A stretch of 64,000 nucleotides of DNA from Rostrohypoxylon terebratum (GCA_022497145.1 MU385925.1:1-64000), one strand, 5' to 3'. Shown: positions 1-12,001, numbered from the stretch's first letter. Notes: generated by a model from the sequence alone, not told the origin. Numbers and translations are program-made.

Positions 1-39
1 TGATTACACTTGACCTCTACGATTACTGTTACCTTAAAA

Positions 40-1569
40 TCAAGACCCCCTTATGAAGCTATACTTACTAAGCCTAAGTATAGGTTCGTCACAGAGATGT
101 AGAAGGCCTTTGCTACTTTCATATGTTCCAGAATTCCTTTCGAGGTTGTTTCCAAGATTGGCCATCCAGGTCATCACCCCGTTGTTGGGTGTCTGACTTC
201 CACCATGAAAGGTATACGCGGGGCGAAGATATCCCACATTGATCCTCCTACTTTCAAAGAATTCTCTTATGCCATTAGCTCCCTTTTCCATGTATGTCAC
301 TATCTCTGCCAGAACACATCCGAGTGACCAGATGTCACTAGGACGCCGTGTTCGTAAGCTGCCATGCTCTCCCTCCCATACCATGGATTCGGGGGCACTG
401 TATCTCGTAGGGCCTAGTTTATGAATAGAATCCGATCCCTTCTCTATAGTCTTCATCCTAGAAAGCCCGAAATCTGAGAGAAGGAATCGACGTCCTTTTA
501 CGAGTATATTTTTGGGTTTAAGGTCGTAGTGGCATCCAATCAGCTCAAGATCTTCCCCCTCTAGGCTGAAATTGTGGAATTGCACGATCGCTAATGAAAG
601 GTCATATAACGCACGGAATATTGATTTTCTATCGAACACCGACTGCATGCTCCCCGAAAGGAGTTGGTCGAGATCGCCGTCGGCGGGTTCGAACAGTAAC
701 GTACGCTCCAGACCCCGATCGCAATCCTCAGTCACGAGCGGTATGGTGTAGGCTGTATATAGTTTGATTATATTGGGGTGTCGGAGACATCGGAGTAGGC
801 CGAGGATGTCCAGTTCATGTCGAAAGGCGAGGCCTTTTTGCTCGTAGTCTGATAATGTCTTTCGAATCAGTGTAACCTATGTGTATATAAATATCAGTAC
901 GGTGCGTGCTATTATATTTAAGCTGTATAAAACATCTCCCAGCCTGTTATGAACGAGCTTTGTGATGAGCCAAAATCGAAATATCATAGACAGGTATGTA
1001 AGGGGAAATATTATCACATTTTGTCCGTCTTCTTGTGCGAAGTCGTGGTGAGAATCTGGTAGAGTGGCTTTTGTGATATACCCGAAGCCACCTTCGGCGA
1101 TGTTGATGACTTCTATGAAGGGCAAGACACAACGTTTGTGGAAGATGCGGTGCTGACAGTCCGGGGTAAATAATGGAGACGAATAGGCCCACTGGGTATC
1201 AAAGAAGTCTCGATAATCTGACGGAATGATGCGCTCTAAGGGTGCCTCTTCATATGGAAGCCTCGAGTCCAACGTAGTATGTAGAAAGTGATCTTGGCCC
1301 ATGAAGTTGACAAACTTGTCTAGTCTGTCGAGCTCTAGGAGTATCGCGAACACCCGTTTCCCGCCATTTTGTACGGCATGTTTAATTTCCTGGTGTTTGT
1401 CCGCCGATATACGACAGTCTCTCAGGACCTGGATCAAGTTAGAGTTTTGGAGAGCATTGCACAAGCCTTTGAATGGGATAAATTCCTGCTTTCTCCAATT
1501 TGGCGTCTTCAACTCGCGGATTTCTTGGCGGAGTCTATCGAACTCGGTTCGGGGAGTTGATTCCGTCAT
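40..1569 (-). CDS. Serine/threonine protein kinase, probably cut by the left window edge
   Basis: Two exons are visible: 1569-1018 and 876-40, joined in phase across a 141-nt intron (donor gtgata, acceptor cacatag). The readable product is about 462 residues. An N-terminal part of about 150 residues matches no domain I know. A kinase fold follows: a glycine-rich loop (EGGFGYI, near residue 159), the catalytic loop HYDLKPKNILV, the magnesium loop DFG and an APE motif in YSAPE. Tyr replaces Arg in the HRD motif, which other fungal kinases also show. The VAIK lysine is hard to place next to the intron junction. The stop at 40 may not be real: a strong donor (gtaagtat) starts at 68 on this strand, just where the C-lobe should go on, so the last exon may lie outside the window. 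Substrate and pathway are unknown. I am confident of a kinase domain, less so of the ends. Confidence 0.75.
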
Positions 1570-3386
1570 ATTAGAAGTTATCGTATAGTCGATGGAAACC
1601 CAGGGGTAAGAGAGGAATATAAATTGAAGTACAGGCTAGTTGAAAATACGGTGATTAATAGTTTATTAGTAGCGATACCTAACAGGCTCTCACAACCTGA
1701 TACACCGGTATGTATATACCCTACCCTAGGTTACCTCAGCATTTGACCTACCAGGTGACTGGTCTAGATATAACTGACACAATTCGCCCATCAATACAAT
1801 TTAAGCAGGTAGATACCTATCTTACCAAGCAATTACCAATGCCATCTAATTATGTCTACTAGGTTGGTAATCAGACAGTTGAGGTGCTCCACGTGTGGTA
1901 TTTTCATAGGTATTGGCAAGAATTCCCGAGCCTCGAAAATCCTTTACAGTAGCATCAGATACTTCACGACATGCGTGCGTTATGCATTTTCCTAGGCCAG
2001 ACGACGAATTGGGTTAGGTATTACGGATTTCGTGAGCCATGTATTAGCTGAAAGAATACTTGCTTATGAGACCAAGAAAGAATTCCATGGAACTTTGGGC
2101 TCCAAGCAACCTGCCGCTGTAAGTCCTGAAATATGAGGTGGCTAAGAGTATACACCTTGTACCTCAGGGTATATTATACAATGTGCTACTACAAACTCTC
2201 CCACTACCTAAGAACTAGCCAAGAAAGAACTTCTGACCTAATATACATCAATGATACTATTACCTGCGTCTATTTCAGCCGTAAGCCGCGAAACACTTAC
2301 CTACTGACAAATTACATATAGCTAGGTACATTAGCACCTAACATCGGTGCCTATCAGGAGGTCGGTAGGTACCTCCAGTCTACAATATTCACTCCAGATG
2401 TCACTCACTTAGGACTGAGACGTGGTAGGAGCAACGGGTTTCATTGCATGAAGTTCGGTGAATGTGCCTAGGTAGGCAGTAATTCTTTGCAATAAGTACA
2501 TTTTACCCTGGCGAGTCAATCCCTATCATGGAGATCTCTGGAATTGCTTTTGGTCCTCCTTTCATGATATTAGTATACACTACCTATTAAACAAACGCGA
2601 GCAAGAAATACACATACAACTGTGAGAAGTCTAGGTATTGTTAAGCGAAGCTTATCGTTCTCCTGCAATGTACATTATCAGATTGGACGTGCGTTATTTA
2701 ACCTAGAAGAATTCAAGGTCTCTTACAAGCGAAGCAATTGTGAAGTTTCCATCCCCAAATTCATTTTTCAAAAATCTGACTAGTTTTGCGAAATCCACAT
2801 AACGTCCATCAATAAGCTGCACCGCCATTTAAGATAAATTTTTGTAAAGGCGGGATCGAGTGGCGAGGCAGATTTTTTTGGTATTAGAATAAGAAAGCCG
2901 GCCCGAATTAGACGGTTATGGATATTTTGAGCCACAATTCCCTTATGTCTTTGTAAGACATTAAGTTGTAATCAAATAAGCTAGGTAGTGAGCAATGAAT
3001 GCCCGTTGAAGGGTAGATAGTCGATGACTTTAGCCTTGAAAAATAAAACAACGCGGCAAGTCCAAAGTGTCCTTGGAGCCGTCCGGTGCTTACAGTTATT
3101 AAATAACATTTGACCCTCGAGCCTCGCCGGAAGTGGACGGGAATACCATCAAATTTAGAACCAATAGCCACTGTCTTCCGCGTACAGAATAATATAATTT
3201 CCTGGTAGGTTACATCAAGCAATCAATCTGCCTCGCAGCCTTTATCATAACACATAGGTACTGTTGATAAGAGTACGTTACTGTACATATTCAAATGTCA
3301 CCTCTCGCCCCTTGAGTAGATACATAAGGGCGAGAATCTAGGAGAGTAAAGTAACAGCAGTATTATCAAATAATGCCATTGAAACA
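1570..3386. other. Gene-poor spacer
   Basis: No gene can be supported here. The DNA is AT-rich and holds several GGTAGGTA/CTAGGTA words of the kind scattered through all spacers in this window. A 104-codon open frame on the minus strand (2908-3222) lacks a recognisable domain and is left out. Confidence 0.5.
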
Positions 3387-5391
3387 ATGAGAACTATCGA
3401 CATGTCTCCAATGACGAATTGCGTTGGAGCCTCAGTGTGTACGAACAATACGACAAGTTCGCTGCACTTTGACGACCAAGTGATACACATGCAAGACCTA
3501 GAAGAGCGCTCTAATGAGTTATTTTCGCAAACTGATGTCAACTTTGATGTTACGTACCAAGTGCGGGGTAACACATATAATATGGAATTAGGGAACAATG
3601 ACCAGTTGGTCATTGGGAAACTTTTGTTTCATGGCCTAACTAGTTGTCCCTAAACTGGTTCGTGTCATTTGAGTGGGTCCAATACAGAGACGAGAAAGCC
3701 ACCACTTATCATGGGAACGACCTCGCGGGTTTCGAGGCTGCGTTGAATTGCACTTCTCAAAGGGATACACATTTCTTTGTCTATGTTCCGCAAGCGTTCT
3801 CCTGGAGCGAATTTCTTATTACTCGCGAAGTTTTCAGCAAAATATTCAGGCTATATAACATATTTCTGCCATTCCTAGACTATGTCCAAGCATTTGGGAA
3901 GAAGGTGCGTGAGGCAGATGAAAGCTTTGGGGGATATCACCGACGGGTAACTGAGTCCACTTCTGGAAATGACAAAGTACAGCGATTTTACGGTAAGATG
4001 AACCCACATCTGCTTACCTAGTACCTTAAATATCTATAATAATAATAATGATAATGATGATGATAATAATAATAATACCGGCAGAGTTTTGTTACAATAT
4101 CCGTTACGTTGCAAGAACCGGACGAAGTTCCCACCCCTGGTCCTTTCGTCAAGTCGCAGTTTATTTACGTTATGACAGGAATATCCGATCGTCTCGATGG
4201 ATGTTGCTTCAACCTTCTAAACATATCAAAACTTTGGTGGCTGATTTTCTTACGAACCCTGCTGCTGCGTCTTTATCGTCTGAACCAATGTTTTTGCATC
4301 ACATCATTTTTAGTTCGACCGAACGAAATTGGCGGGCATACATCAACGAACTTGAAGAAAACCTAGCAGAGTTGGTATCATCCACCTATTCGTCACCTTT
4401 ATTGGAATGTATCTTGCTGACCTACGTTAGGAAGATAAAGCACTGTATGCGAGCGTTGATAACGAAAAGCCCAAACCATACGATTTCTCGATCGACTTCG
4501 ATGACTCTCAAAAGATCCAGCGCCTTCGTCTGAAACTTTTAAAAGCTTCCGCGATACTAGAATCTAGCCTTGAAGTAGCTCGTGGGTACGAAATCCATTG
4601 TCAGGATATTTCCAAAAGGGATATGGGCGGGGGAAATATTTCGCTTTTTATCGAGGTAGAGTTGTACACAGCAAAGCTACGGGCTCACCGTAGAAGCACA
4701 AACGTTCTCCTGGAACGGACTAAGGAAGTATTTAACCTGGTAAGTAACGACATAACACCATCTACTGCATACCTAGTAACTACTGCTAGACTCAAGATTT
4801 AGCCTGACGCATTTATTCTTGCTCGCAGATCTCTCAGATCCTTAAATATCGAAATGCCACCGGAGTTGCGGCCAATACTGAGGCAAGCCATCATGCACTT
4901 ATGGCAATGCAAAAGATCGCAAACGAGGCAGAGATGGGGAGAAGAGTCGACCAGAAAAATGGAACCACGATCAAAGCTCTGACTTTTATCGCAACCATGT
5001 ATCTCCCAGCTTCACTCCTAGCGGTGCGTTACATCCATGTATTTCATCCACGAATACAGCTCCTACTCGGGGGTTTTTTTTTTAAAAAAAAAAATTTCAT
5101 TATTATGAAATGTCTTCACGGAGACAGTTCTGTTTCAATTATGCTTGAATGGTAATTTGATAGACTAATGACCTTTATTTACTATAGGGGGTTTTCAATT
5201 CGAATCTCATTGTTGCAAAGAGCACTGGCCCAAATACAGACCAGACCTATTATGCTGTTGCGACTGAGTTTTGGAAATTCATTGTTATATCAATTGGCTT
5301 AATTTTGATTACTTTCCTTGTAGCAATATTGTTAGAAAAGGTATGGTCACGTCAGTCCCAGCTTATACCAGCGAAAGGGGGTGAGGTTTGA
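3387..5391 (+). CDS. CorA-like transporter domain protein
   Basis: Six exons are proposed: 3387-3560, 3644-3992, 4085-4374, 4431-4739, 4829-5023 and 5188-5391, giving about 506 residues. Junctions from exon 2 onward keep phase and use good consensus sites. The central part has the fungal CorA-like signature order: a F-V-Y-x-P-Q-A-F-S-W segment, LPFLDYVQAFG, then CYNIRYV and WSFRQVAVY. A helical region follows, then MYLPASLLA before the last intron and a C-terminal hydrophobic helix (FWKFIVISIGLILITFLVAIL). This places the protein in a membrane, probably as a two-helix CorA relative. The canonical GMN loop of magnesium channels is not visible, so ion transport is not shown. The first junction is uncertain: the donor would be gtgcgg, and a frame break cannot be excluded. 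The true start may lie further upstream. Confidence 0.72.
4036..4077 (+). repeat. AAT/GAT trinucleotide microsatellite
   Basis: A run of ATA/ATG triplets (about 14 units) lies inside the second intron of the CorA-like gene. It is likely to vary in length between strains and should not affect the protein unless it alters splicing. Confidence 0.85.
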
Positions 5392-5616
5392 AGATGGATG
5401 AAAGTTGTAGGTATGCAACGCCCTGAGGACGTCAGTTCATTCTCGCTACAGAGGACCGTGGTGGGCATGATACTCCTGCATGTTTCAGTCGTTGATCAGA
5501 TATTTCAGGGTATCTAATTAGCTATTAGTCTTGCATACCTTCTGTGCAATTAACTACCTAGGTACTTATCCAGTACCATTTCCTTTCAACAGGAAAAGCT
5601 CTTACAACTCTGGCCC

Positions 5617-6431
5617 TCAAAGCCCTTGGCTATCATATGGCTTCATAAGTTCATTGTTCTTCACTCCCTCTGGGAAATCCTCCTCGCCGAGGTGTGTAGT
5701 ATGCGCCCAAGGTTTGAGGCCATTCTCTTCCCTGATCGTTTTCGAGAAGCACCCACTCCATCCTTTCCGCGGGTATGCCTTATTTACGTCGTCCCTGGTG
5801 ACTGAGTCGATGATTTGTGGATTGATGCCCATGTTGTCGTAGATAGTAGCCAGCTGGATAACCTGTCCGAGAAACGTGATTGTTCCAACAGTTCCTAGGT
5901 CTTGGTGACGAATGATAGCCTCTGCCACGGCTTCGGCTTGAGCCTGGGGTGCTCCGAGCTCCTTCGTAAGATTCAGGGCCAGGATTCCTCCATAGAACTC
6001 AAATGACATGAGCGTGGCCCGTAGGTTGTCGTGCGTGGTACCAATGTCATGGAGGAGGCACGCCAACGCCCACGTAGACAGCGAAAGCTTACCGAATTCC
6101 TCGGGGAACTGATCTTTGAGGATAGAATATCCTAGTTATTTGGTTAGTTCGACCTTAAGGGGGGATTCCGTATATTGCTGAGATAGATCTTACCCCAGTG
6201 GTAAACTCGCATCGAATGATTATACGTCTGCTCGATGAGATGCTTTTTGGCGTACTCTTGAACTCTGGTGACGATGGGATCATCTGAAGGAAAGGGAATG
6301 TCCTTCGCTCTTAAGGGGGAGGGCTTGTGAAGATACGGTTTGCCGCTGAGGATGGCGTTACCGTCGACAGGAACGGCATTCCAGCCATGCTTAGCGATAT
6401 CGTCTGCGGATGCTGCTGGTGTAGATGACAT
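5617..6431 (-). CDS. cah: Cyanamide hydratase (HD-domain urea hydro-lyase)
   Basis: Two exons, 6431-6194 and 6131-5617, join across a 62-nt intron (gtaaga...aactag) to give 250 residues, the usual size for fungal cyanamide hydratase. The enzyme hydrates cyanamide to urea and belongs to the HD-domain metal-dependent family, like yeast Ddi2/Ddi3. Visible marks are YNHSMRVYHWG (first metal His), LLHDIGTTHDN (the His-Asp pair), IIRHQDLG (further His) and the C-terminal half IDSVTRDDVNKAYPRKGW. The start at 6431 opens with a Ser/Ala-rich leader and no targeting signal, so a cytosolic enzyme is likely. Its 5' end faces the 3' end of the AP-2 mu gene, and the two do not look functionally linked. Family assignment is firm; physiological substrate is inferred from relatives. 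Confidence 0.88.
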
Positions 6432-7116
6432 GATCGCGAATATCTGATGACTCCCAATGCTGTGATGTGTAGTCTCCTATACTTGATCTGCTGTCGCGTC
6501 AATAAAAAGGGGCTCTCATTTGGTTTATATATGATTTACGTCACCGATGACGGAATGAACCTATATTATTTATATATATAATATTAGTCAGACTTTAGTG
6601 ACACGTTATCTTCATCGAATTACATCTCTTGCTCGGGTTTTGGTTGTGCAGAATTGGAGTTGTATGCCCCCTGCAACCATATAATTCCGCGGGATGACGT
6701 CTCTTGATAGTCTTGTACTTAAAGACTACGGCATCGTAAACTTCACCACCAATCAACTCTACGTAATTGCCTGGCCGCTTTGCGGAGCTGCGAGTATACA
6801 GTTATCGAAATCATCGCTCTTACATCTCCGACGACTATTTGCTCCTACCTGTGATGTCTCTTGAGCAAACTTGATTAAAAAATCTGTTGTCAATCGACTT
6901 AGATTGACAGTGCCCATAATCATGGCAACCACGGTAGGATGATCTAATGCCGTTGAATTTCGGCTTATTGAGTCGAAGGGCGGCCATAATTGGTACGAGG
7001 CAACGTCATTGAGATAGGACGACATAGGACATCGCCGTCATGAGGAGGGTTCTACGGCGGATATAACGAGATCTGCGCCGAACCGAGCTTGAACACTTCC
7101 TTCTCAATGATTCTGA
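6432..7116. other. Spacer between cyanamide hydratase and AP-2 mu
   Basis: This should hold the promoter of the cyanamide hydratase gene and the 3' flank of the adaptor gene. An 88-codon open frame on the minus strand (6759-7025) shows no domain or signal peptide, so I do not call a gene. Confidence 0.5.
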
Positions 7117-8556
7117 TCAGAATCTACGTCTATTATTAGCAAATATGGTAAAGCTCGTTGGGGGGATGATGTTGTCAAGACGTACCGAATTTCGTAAGAT
7201 CCTGCTCTTGTCATGTATCTTACCCACTTGACACTGGAGTAGTTGCTCTTCTCGAACACCTTCAAGTAACGTACAAGTAAACCTGAGCTGGTAAACATAA
7301 GGAGACTGAAGTTCATGCTCAGAGGTGGACGTGACCAGGCTTTCTGGTTGGTCATACTCGTGAGTTCCGCTTCAGCACTCAGCACGAATTCGCTTTGGCC
7401 AGTGAAACGACCAATCTTCCAGACGATGTTGTTTTCGCTAGGCTCGTACTTGGCCTTCCCCTGGGTGCAACGTTCGGTGATGCGAGCGGTGTTCAATGGG
7501 GTGGGAATACGAACGATCACGTTCGTGGCAAACAATTTGCTGCCGAAGTTCGCCTTAACGCCAATGCTATACTCTACTTTGGTCTTGCCAACTTCATTAA
7601 CGATGGCGTGCACCTTGAAAGGTAGATTGACGTTTTCGGTTGCTCGATAGCGCATGAGCTCGAACTCTCCGTCGGGGGGGATGAATGAGATGATTCGGTC
7701 CGAATCGAACTTGCCTAGCTTCACGCATTGATGGAATTGGCAGTCTTCCAATGTGACACTGCCGGCAGCTGCTTTTGTAGCTTTGGTGCCTAGCCTATTG
7801 CCACTAGGAAGTGACTGTAACCCGTCATGGTCTAGCAGAAGTCGATCGTTGAGTCCGAACTTGCATTCAGGGGTGCCCGATAGGTATGCGCGCATGATAA
7901 TCTGGCCGGTGACATCAGCACGGAGAACGGTACCGGTAGCAGACATCAGAAGGTTGACGTCCTCGATCACGTCGACGAAGGCTTCGTTCTTTCGATACTT
8001 TACATCCGCCTTTCTCCACGATAACGCGCCAGTTGCTTGCATGGTAATCTTTGCCGAGTCTTCGGGTGCGCGTTCGGACTTGACACCTTCGGTGGTGATG
8101 TACATCTTAAGGGTGTCGGTCTCGGTGTTCTGAGGGTAGCCGAAGTCGATAATTTCTGATAGTAGATGTGTTAGCCCTAGGGGTGTATATATGAGATGGC
8201 TTAGAGATTGCGGACTCACCGTCTAGGAGTTCGTAGACCAAGACGAAATTGTTCTTAACGGCTTCCTCATCGAACTTGCCAAAGTACCCCCTACCAAGCT
8301 GAATCAGGCGGTAGAGGAACTCGAACACGAGCGCAGCATTGGCGTTGCTCTTAGTAATGGCGACTAGGTAGATGTTCTCATGTTTGACATGGCTGAAGGT
8401 AGTGCTGCCGAGGGTGAGGATTGGTGATCGGACCTGAGGGTTGGATATGACTTGGATTCGAAAGACGTCGGCGAGACGCGGTCGGCAATCGTTCCGGAAG
8501 GCACGGAAGATTAGATTCTCGCCTTTCTGATTGAAGATTAGGATGCCGGAGAGCAT
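7117..8556 (-). CDS. apm4: AP-2 clathrin adaptor complex subunit mu
   Basis: Three exons: 8556-8220, 8155-7186 and a terminal exon of only seven bases, 7123-7117, giving 437 residues (human AP2M1 has 435). The medium subunit of AP-2 binds tyrosine-based cargo motifs and PIP2 at the plasma membrane during clathrin endocytosis. Residues 1 to about 140 form the longin-like N-terminal domain (MLSGILIFNQKGE, VRSPILTLG, FGKFDEEAVKNNFVLVYELLDE). The mu-homology domain follows (FIPPDGEFELMRYR, ending MTRAGSYEIRF). FGYPQNTET and the overall pattern point to AP-2 rather than AP-1 mu. The last intron (gtacgtc...gacgtag) restores the conserved ending EIRF and stop; reading straight through would add an unconserved tail. 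Housekeeping gene, high confidence. Confidence 0.93.
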
Positions 8557-8623
8557 GTTGCCGAGACCTTGTGGACTCGCGGACTCGTGGACGCGACCCC
8601 AAACTCGATAAAGGAGAAGATGG

Positions 8624-8665
8624 TGAAGTGTGAAGTGTGAAGTGTGAAGTGTGAAGTGTGAAATG
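8624..8665 (+). repeat. 7-bp tandem repeat (TGAAGTG)n
   Basis: Five perfect copies of TGAAGTG (8624-8658) and a sixth altered copy lie about 70 bp upstream of the AP-2 mu start codon, so probably within its promoter or leader. Confidence 0.9.
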
Positions 8666-8784
8666 TAAAATGTTTAAATTTAGAAACCGATATTAAGGCG
8701 ACGCCGTTAGTACTAGAGACTACCAGATGGACGGGAAGACGGCCGTTGGCAGGTGGAGTCTCTTGTCTTCATGCTTCAAGGTTA

Positions 8785-9127
8785 CAGTAAAACCCCTCCA
8801 TAACGATCCTGGTCCAGAACGATTATTTGATATAGCGATATTTCCAGCGGTTTTTTGCGATTTTATATGTAAAATAACAATAATTTGCCTATAACGAGCA
8901 TCGTTATTTTTCTCGGCTCCCACCACTAATATCGCTATAAAAAGTGATGAAATGACCTATCAATTACCACTTTAAGTAAACACCAGTAGCCCCACCTTAA
9001 ATTACTAGGGTAATATACTATATACCTTTCCTATTTAGGGTATAGTGGCTTTTTCCTCTTACCGATTATTCCATATACCGATATATACCCTTTGTTCTTG
9101 GCATATCGTTATGGAGGGGTTTTACTG
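8785..9127. mobile_element. MITE-like non-autonomous DNA transposon (pogo/Fot1 type ends)
   Basis: A 343-bp element is bounded by perfect 23-bp terminal inverted repeats: 8785-8807, starting CAGTAAAACCCC, and 9105-9127, ending GGGGTTTTACTG. It is flanked on both sides by TA (8783-8784 and 9128-9129), the target duplication of the Tc1/mariner superfamily. The CAGT-starting ends resemble pogo/Fot1-like fungal elements. The inside is AT-rich with several ATATCG/CGATAT words and no transposase, so it would depend on a transposase elsewhere in the genome. The perfect ends suggest a fairly recent insertion. Confidence 0.88.
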
Positions 9128-10389
9128 TAATACCTAATATGGATGTAACCCGTCTGCCCGTTTTGGTCAGACAAGCCACTAGCGATAAGATAACGGGACT
9201 CATATGAATGTCCCACATTTACCCCTGACCGTGTTGAGCCACAACGCGGAGTGCCGAGTGGGATAGCGTCCGCAAGCCACTAATTTTATTTTTTACAGCA
9301 TCGAATCTTTTATAATTCTCTTTCAAGTATTCAACTATGCTGTATATTCTCGAGTGAGTTTGTTCACGATCTACTATCACTAAACAAGGCTGTCTCTATT
9401 TCGCAACAAACCGTACTATTCTCTCCGAGCCAGCATACTCTTCCTGAAGTCAGAGTGTCAAGGCCTGTCTTACTTGAATCACAAGCCAGAACGAAGCTAA
9501 AGCTAGTCCAGGGTGTCATGATACCTTCTTAGTTCTATAACTGCAGGTGGGATTGCAACCCATCGATCCAGGGAAGAGACTGTAGAAAGGTACGTAGCAT
9601 CGAAGACATTTCAATACCGACCTACTGCAACTGTAAGGTTACTTAACTTCCACAATGTCATCGCCCCTATTCAACATTAAGGGTACGACGTAATGCAGCA
9701 GCTGTGGAAGACAGCTATCTTTCGTCCGAACCCACCGCGGCCCTAAACCCCCCCCCCCTCACGGCATGAATTCCCTATTCCGGGGTATTCAGGAACACCT
9801 TCCGAGCTCTCACCACCGAAGTAGGTAAGGCTTGTTCCAGCTTCCTCGGCACTATTATGTGGAACACCTGACTGCTCTGTATTCCCATTAGTGATTCTTT
9901 GGAGAAGGACTAGTAATCATGGGTTCCATAATTTAACGTCTGTGGGAGACATCGTCGTCTCTAGACGCTACTATGCTATGTATATGACACCTACACCGGT
10001 GCTCCCTCAGTACTAGGTCACTCAATAGTCACTCGGCCTATATCCGCTCTTATCTCCTGTGGCCGACCTATAGCGATCTTGCGGGATCATAAACCGCGTT
10101 CCCGCGTCTAGGAGAATAGTTTGGTATATCTAGACCGGGTTTGTTAGATCATGCGAAAGAAAGCCAGCCTTGTGTGGGGAGATTCGATGGAGTCCACGAT
10201 CAGACTCATGGTTCTCGTGTTCCCGTCTTTCCGATAGATCTCAGATCTAAGAGCAATTTCACTGTGATAAAAGGCGTCGTTGGCCGCATCCTGTTTGGTG
10301 AAATGTTGAATGTTGTTTTACCGCACGCTTCCAACTTCCTCTGTCGTTCCCGAGCAACCTAGGTCCTAGGTCCTAATCCAATAGCCAAT

Positions 10390-11779
10390 ATGTCTGCGAA
10401 GAAACTTCTCGTCGCCGCGTTGAGCTCTATAGCCCTAGCTGCTCCTCTCGATGGCACTATGGAAGAGCGTGCAGCTGTCGCTGGCAGCCCGACAACTAAG
10501 GGTAAGTAGGGCTCCCATATGATCGTGACAACTTTTTACTCATGATGTGAGACAGCCCCCGCTACTGCTGTTCTAGCTGCTAGGGCCACCGCCTCATGGT
10601 CAGGAAACCCATTTTCAGGTGTTAATATGTGGGCAAACTCATTTTATGCTTCTGAAGTATCCGCTTCTGCAGTTCCAACTTTGGGTGCTGGCGCAGAAGC
10701 GGTTGCGAAAGTCCCCAGCTTCATGTGGCTGTAAGTAAAGATCTAGTGTGATCTACCTTCAACACGGATTGATCTAATATGAAATATAGAGATACACGTG
10801 ATAAAGTCGACATGATGGCTTCGACTTTGAAAGATATACAGGCGGCCAACGCCGGTGCAAGTACCCCTAACGCCGGTATTTTCGTCGTTTACGATTTACC
10901 AGACCGTGACTGCGCGGCGGCTGCCTCGAACGGCGAATACTCTATTGCCGATGGTGGTGTTGATAAGTACAAGGCATACATCGACGCCATTGTCGAGCAA
11001 GCCAATGCTTACCCTGATATCCGACTACTACTCGTTATTGGTAAGCCCTACCGAATCCGCAATCTTTAATATCCCATGCTAATAGAGATATAGAACCCGA
11101 TTCGCTAGCAAACATGGTTACGAACATAAACGTGCCGAAATGCGCCAACGCCCAAGCCGCCTACATGGAGTGCACCCAATACGCGATCGAAAATCTCAAC
11201 CTACCTAACGTTGCTATGTATCTTGATGCTGGCCACGCCGGGTGGCTCGGTTGGCCCGCGAACCTGACACCAGCGGCCAGTCTGTTTGCCCAGTTATACA
11301 ACGCCACAGGTTCCCCAGCAGCTCTTCGGGGTCTCGCCACCAACGTTGCCAACTATAACGCTTGGGAAATCAGCTCGTGCCCATCCTATACGCAAGGTAA
11401 CGAGAACTGCGACGAATCGAAATACGTCAACGCCATTGCTCCCCTATTAAAGAGTGCGGGCTGGGATGCTCACTTCATCACGGACACAAGCCGTAACGGC
11501 AAGCAACCTACGTCCCAACAACAATGGGGCGACTGGTGCAATGTCATTGACGCTGGCTTCGGCGCACGTCCATCAGCTGAGACGGGCAGCGACTTACTGG
11601 ATGCGTTCGTTTGGATCAAGCCCGGAGGAGAATGTGACGGAACGAGCAACACAACCGCTACCCGATACGACTACCACTGCGGCCTCTCGGACGCTTTGCA
11701 GCCTGCTCCCGAAGCGGGTTCATGGTTCGAGGCATACTTCGAACAGCTTTACAAAAACGCCAACCCTGCCTTCCAGTGA
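10390..11779 (+). CDS. Secreted GH6 cellulase (cellobiohydrolase II type), no CBM1
   Basis: Four exons, 10390-10501, 10556-10730, 10790-11040 and 11094-11779, give 407 residues with every junction in phase. A signal peptide of about 18 residues (MSAKKLLVAALSSIALA) is followed by a short linker and then the GH6 catalytic domain, so the enzyme should act outside the cell on cellulose chain ends. GH6 marks are DLPDRDCAAAASNGE (acid/base aspartate region), VIEPDSLANMVTN, YLDAGHAGWLGWPAN, QQQWGDWCN, WIKPGGECDG and a C-terminal ALQPAPEAGSWFEAYF. No N-terminal cysteine-rich CBM1 or Ser/Thr-rich linker is present, unlike the classic Cel6A. It may therefore be a Cel6 paralogue working on soluble or exposed chains. 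Whether it is exo- or endo-acting cannot be decided from motifs alone. The gene converges on the PsiD-like gene. Confidence 0.93.
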
Positions 11780-12001
11780 TGGGGTTCGCAGACGAGGTAT
11801 GCGTGATCTGAATAAAAGCTGAAACAACATGGACTATGATCCGTGGGGAGGTTTACTGGCATATCCATTATCTAAATTATTCATTGTATATATTCTTTTT
11901 CCGAATACTAAACATTCCAGTTTGCACAAAATTGATATTACAGATTACGATATACTCCGAATTCAATCACATCCAGCCATCCTTTCCTTTTTTTTGTATT
12001 C

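Larger units (their letters stand above)
8557..10389. other. Spacer with tandem repeat and transposon
   Basis: Apart from the 7-bp tandem repeat (8624-8665) and the inverted-repeat element (8785-9127), I see no gene. The right end must hold the promoter of the GH6 gene. One copy of the 15-bp word ACCTAGGTCCTAGGT sits at 10357-10371, less than 20 bp before the GH6 start codon. Confidence 0.6.

Noticed and set aside
2908..3222. 104-codon minus-strand frame in the left spacer
   Set aside because: I cannot match it to any domain and see no convincing partner exons.
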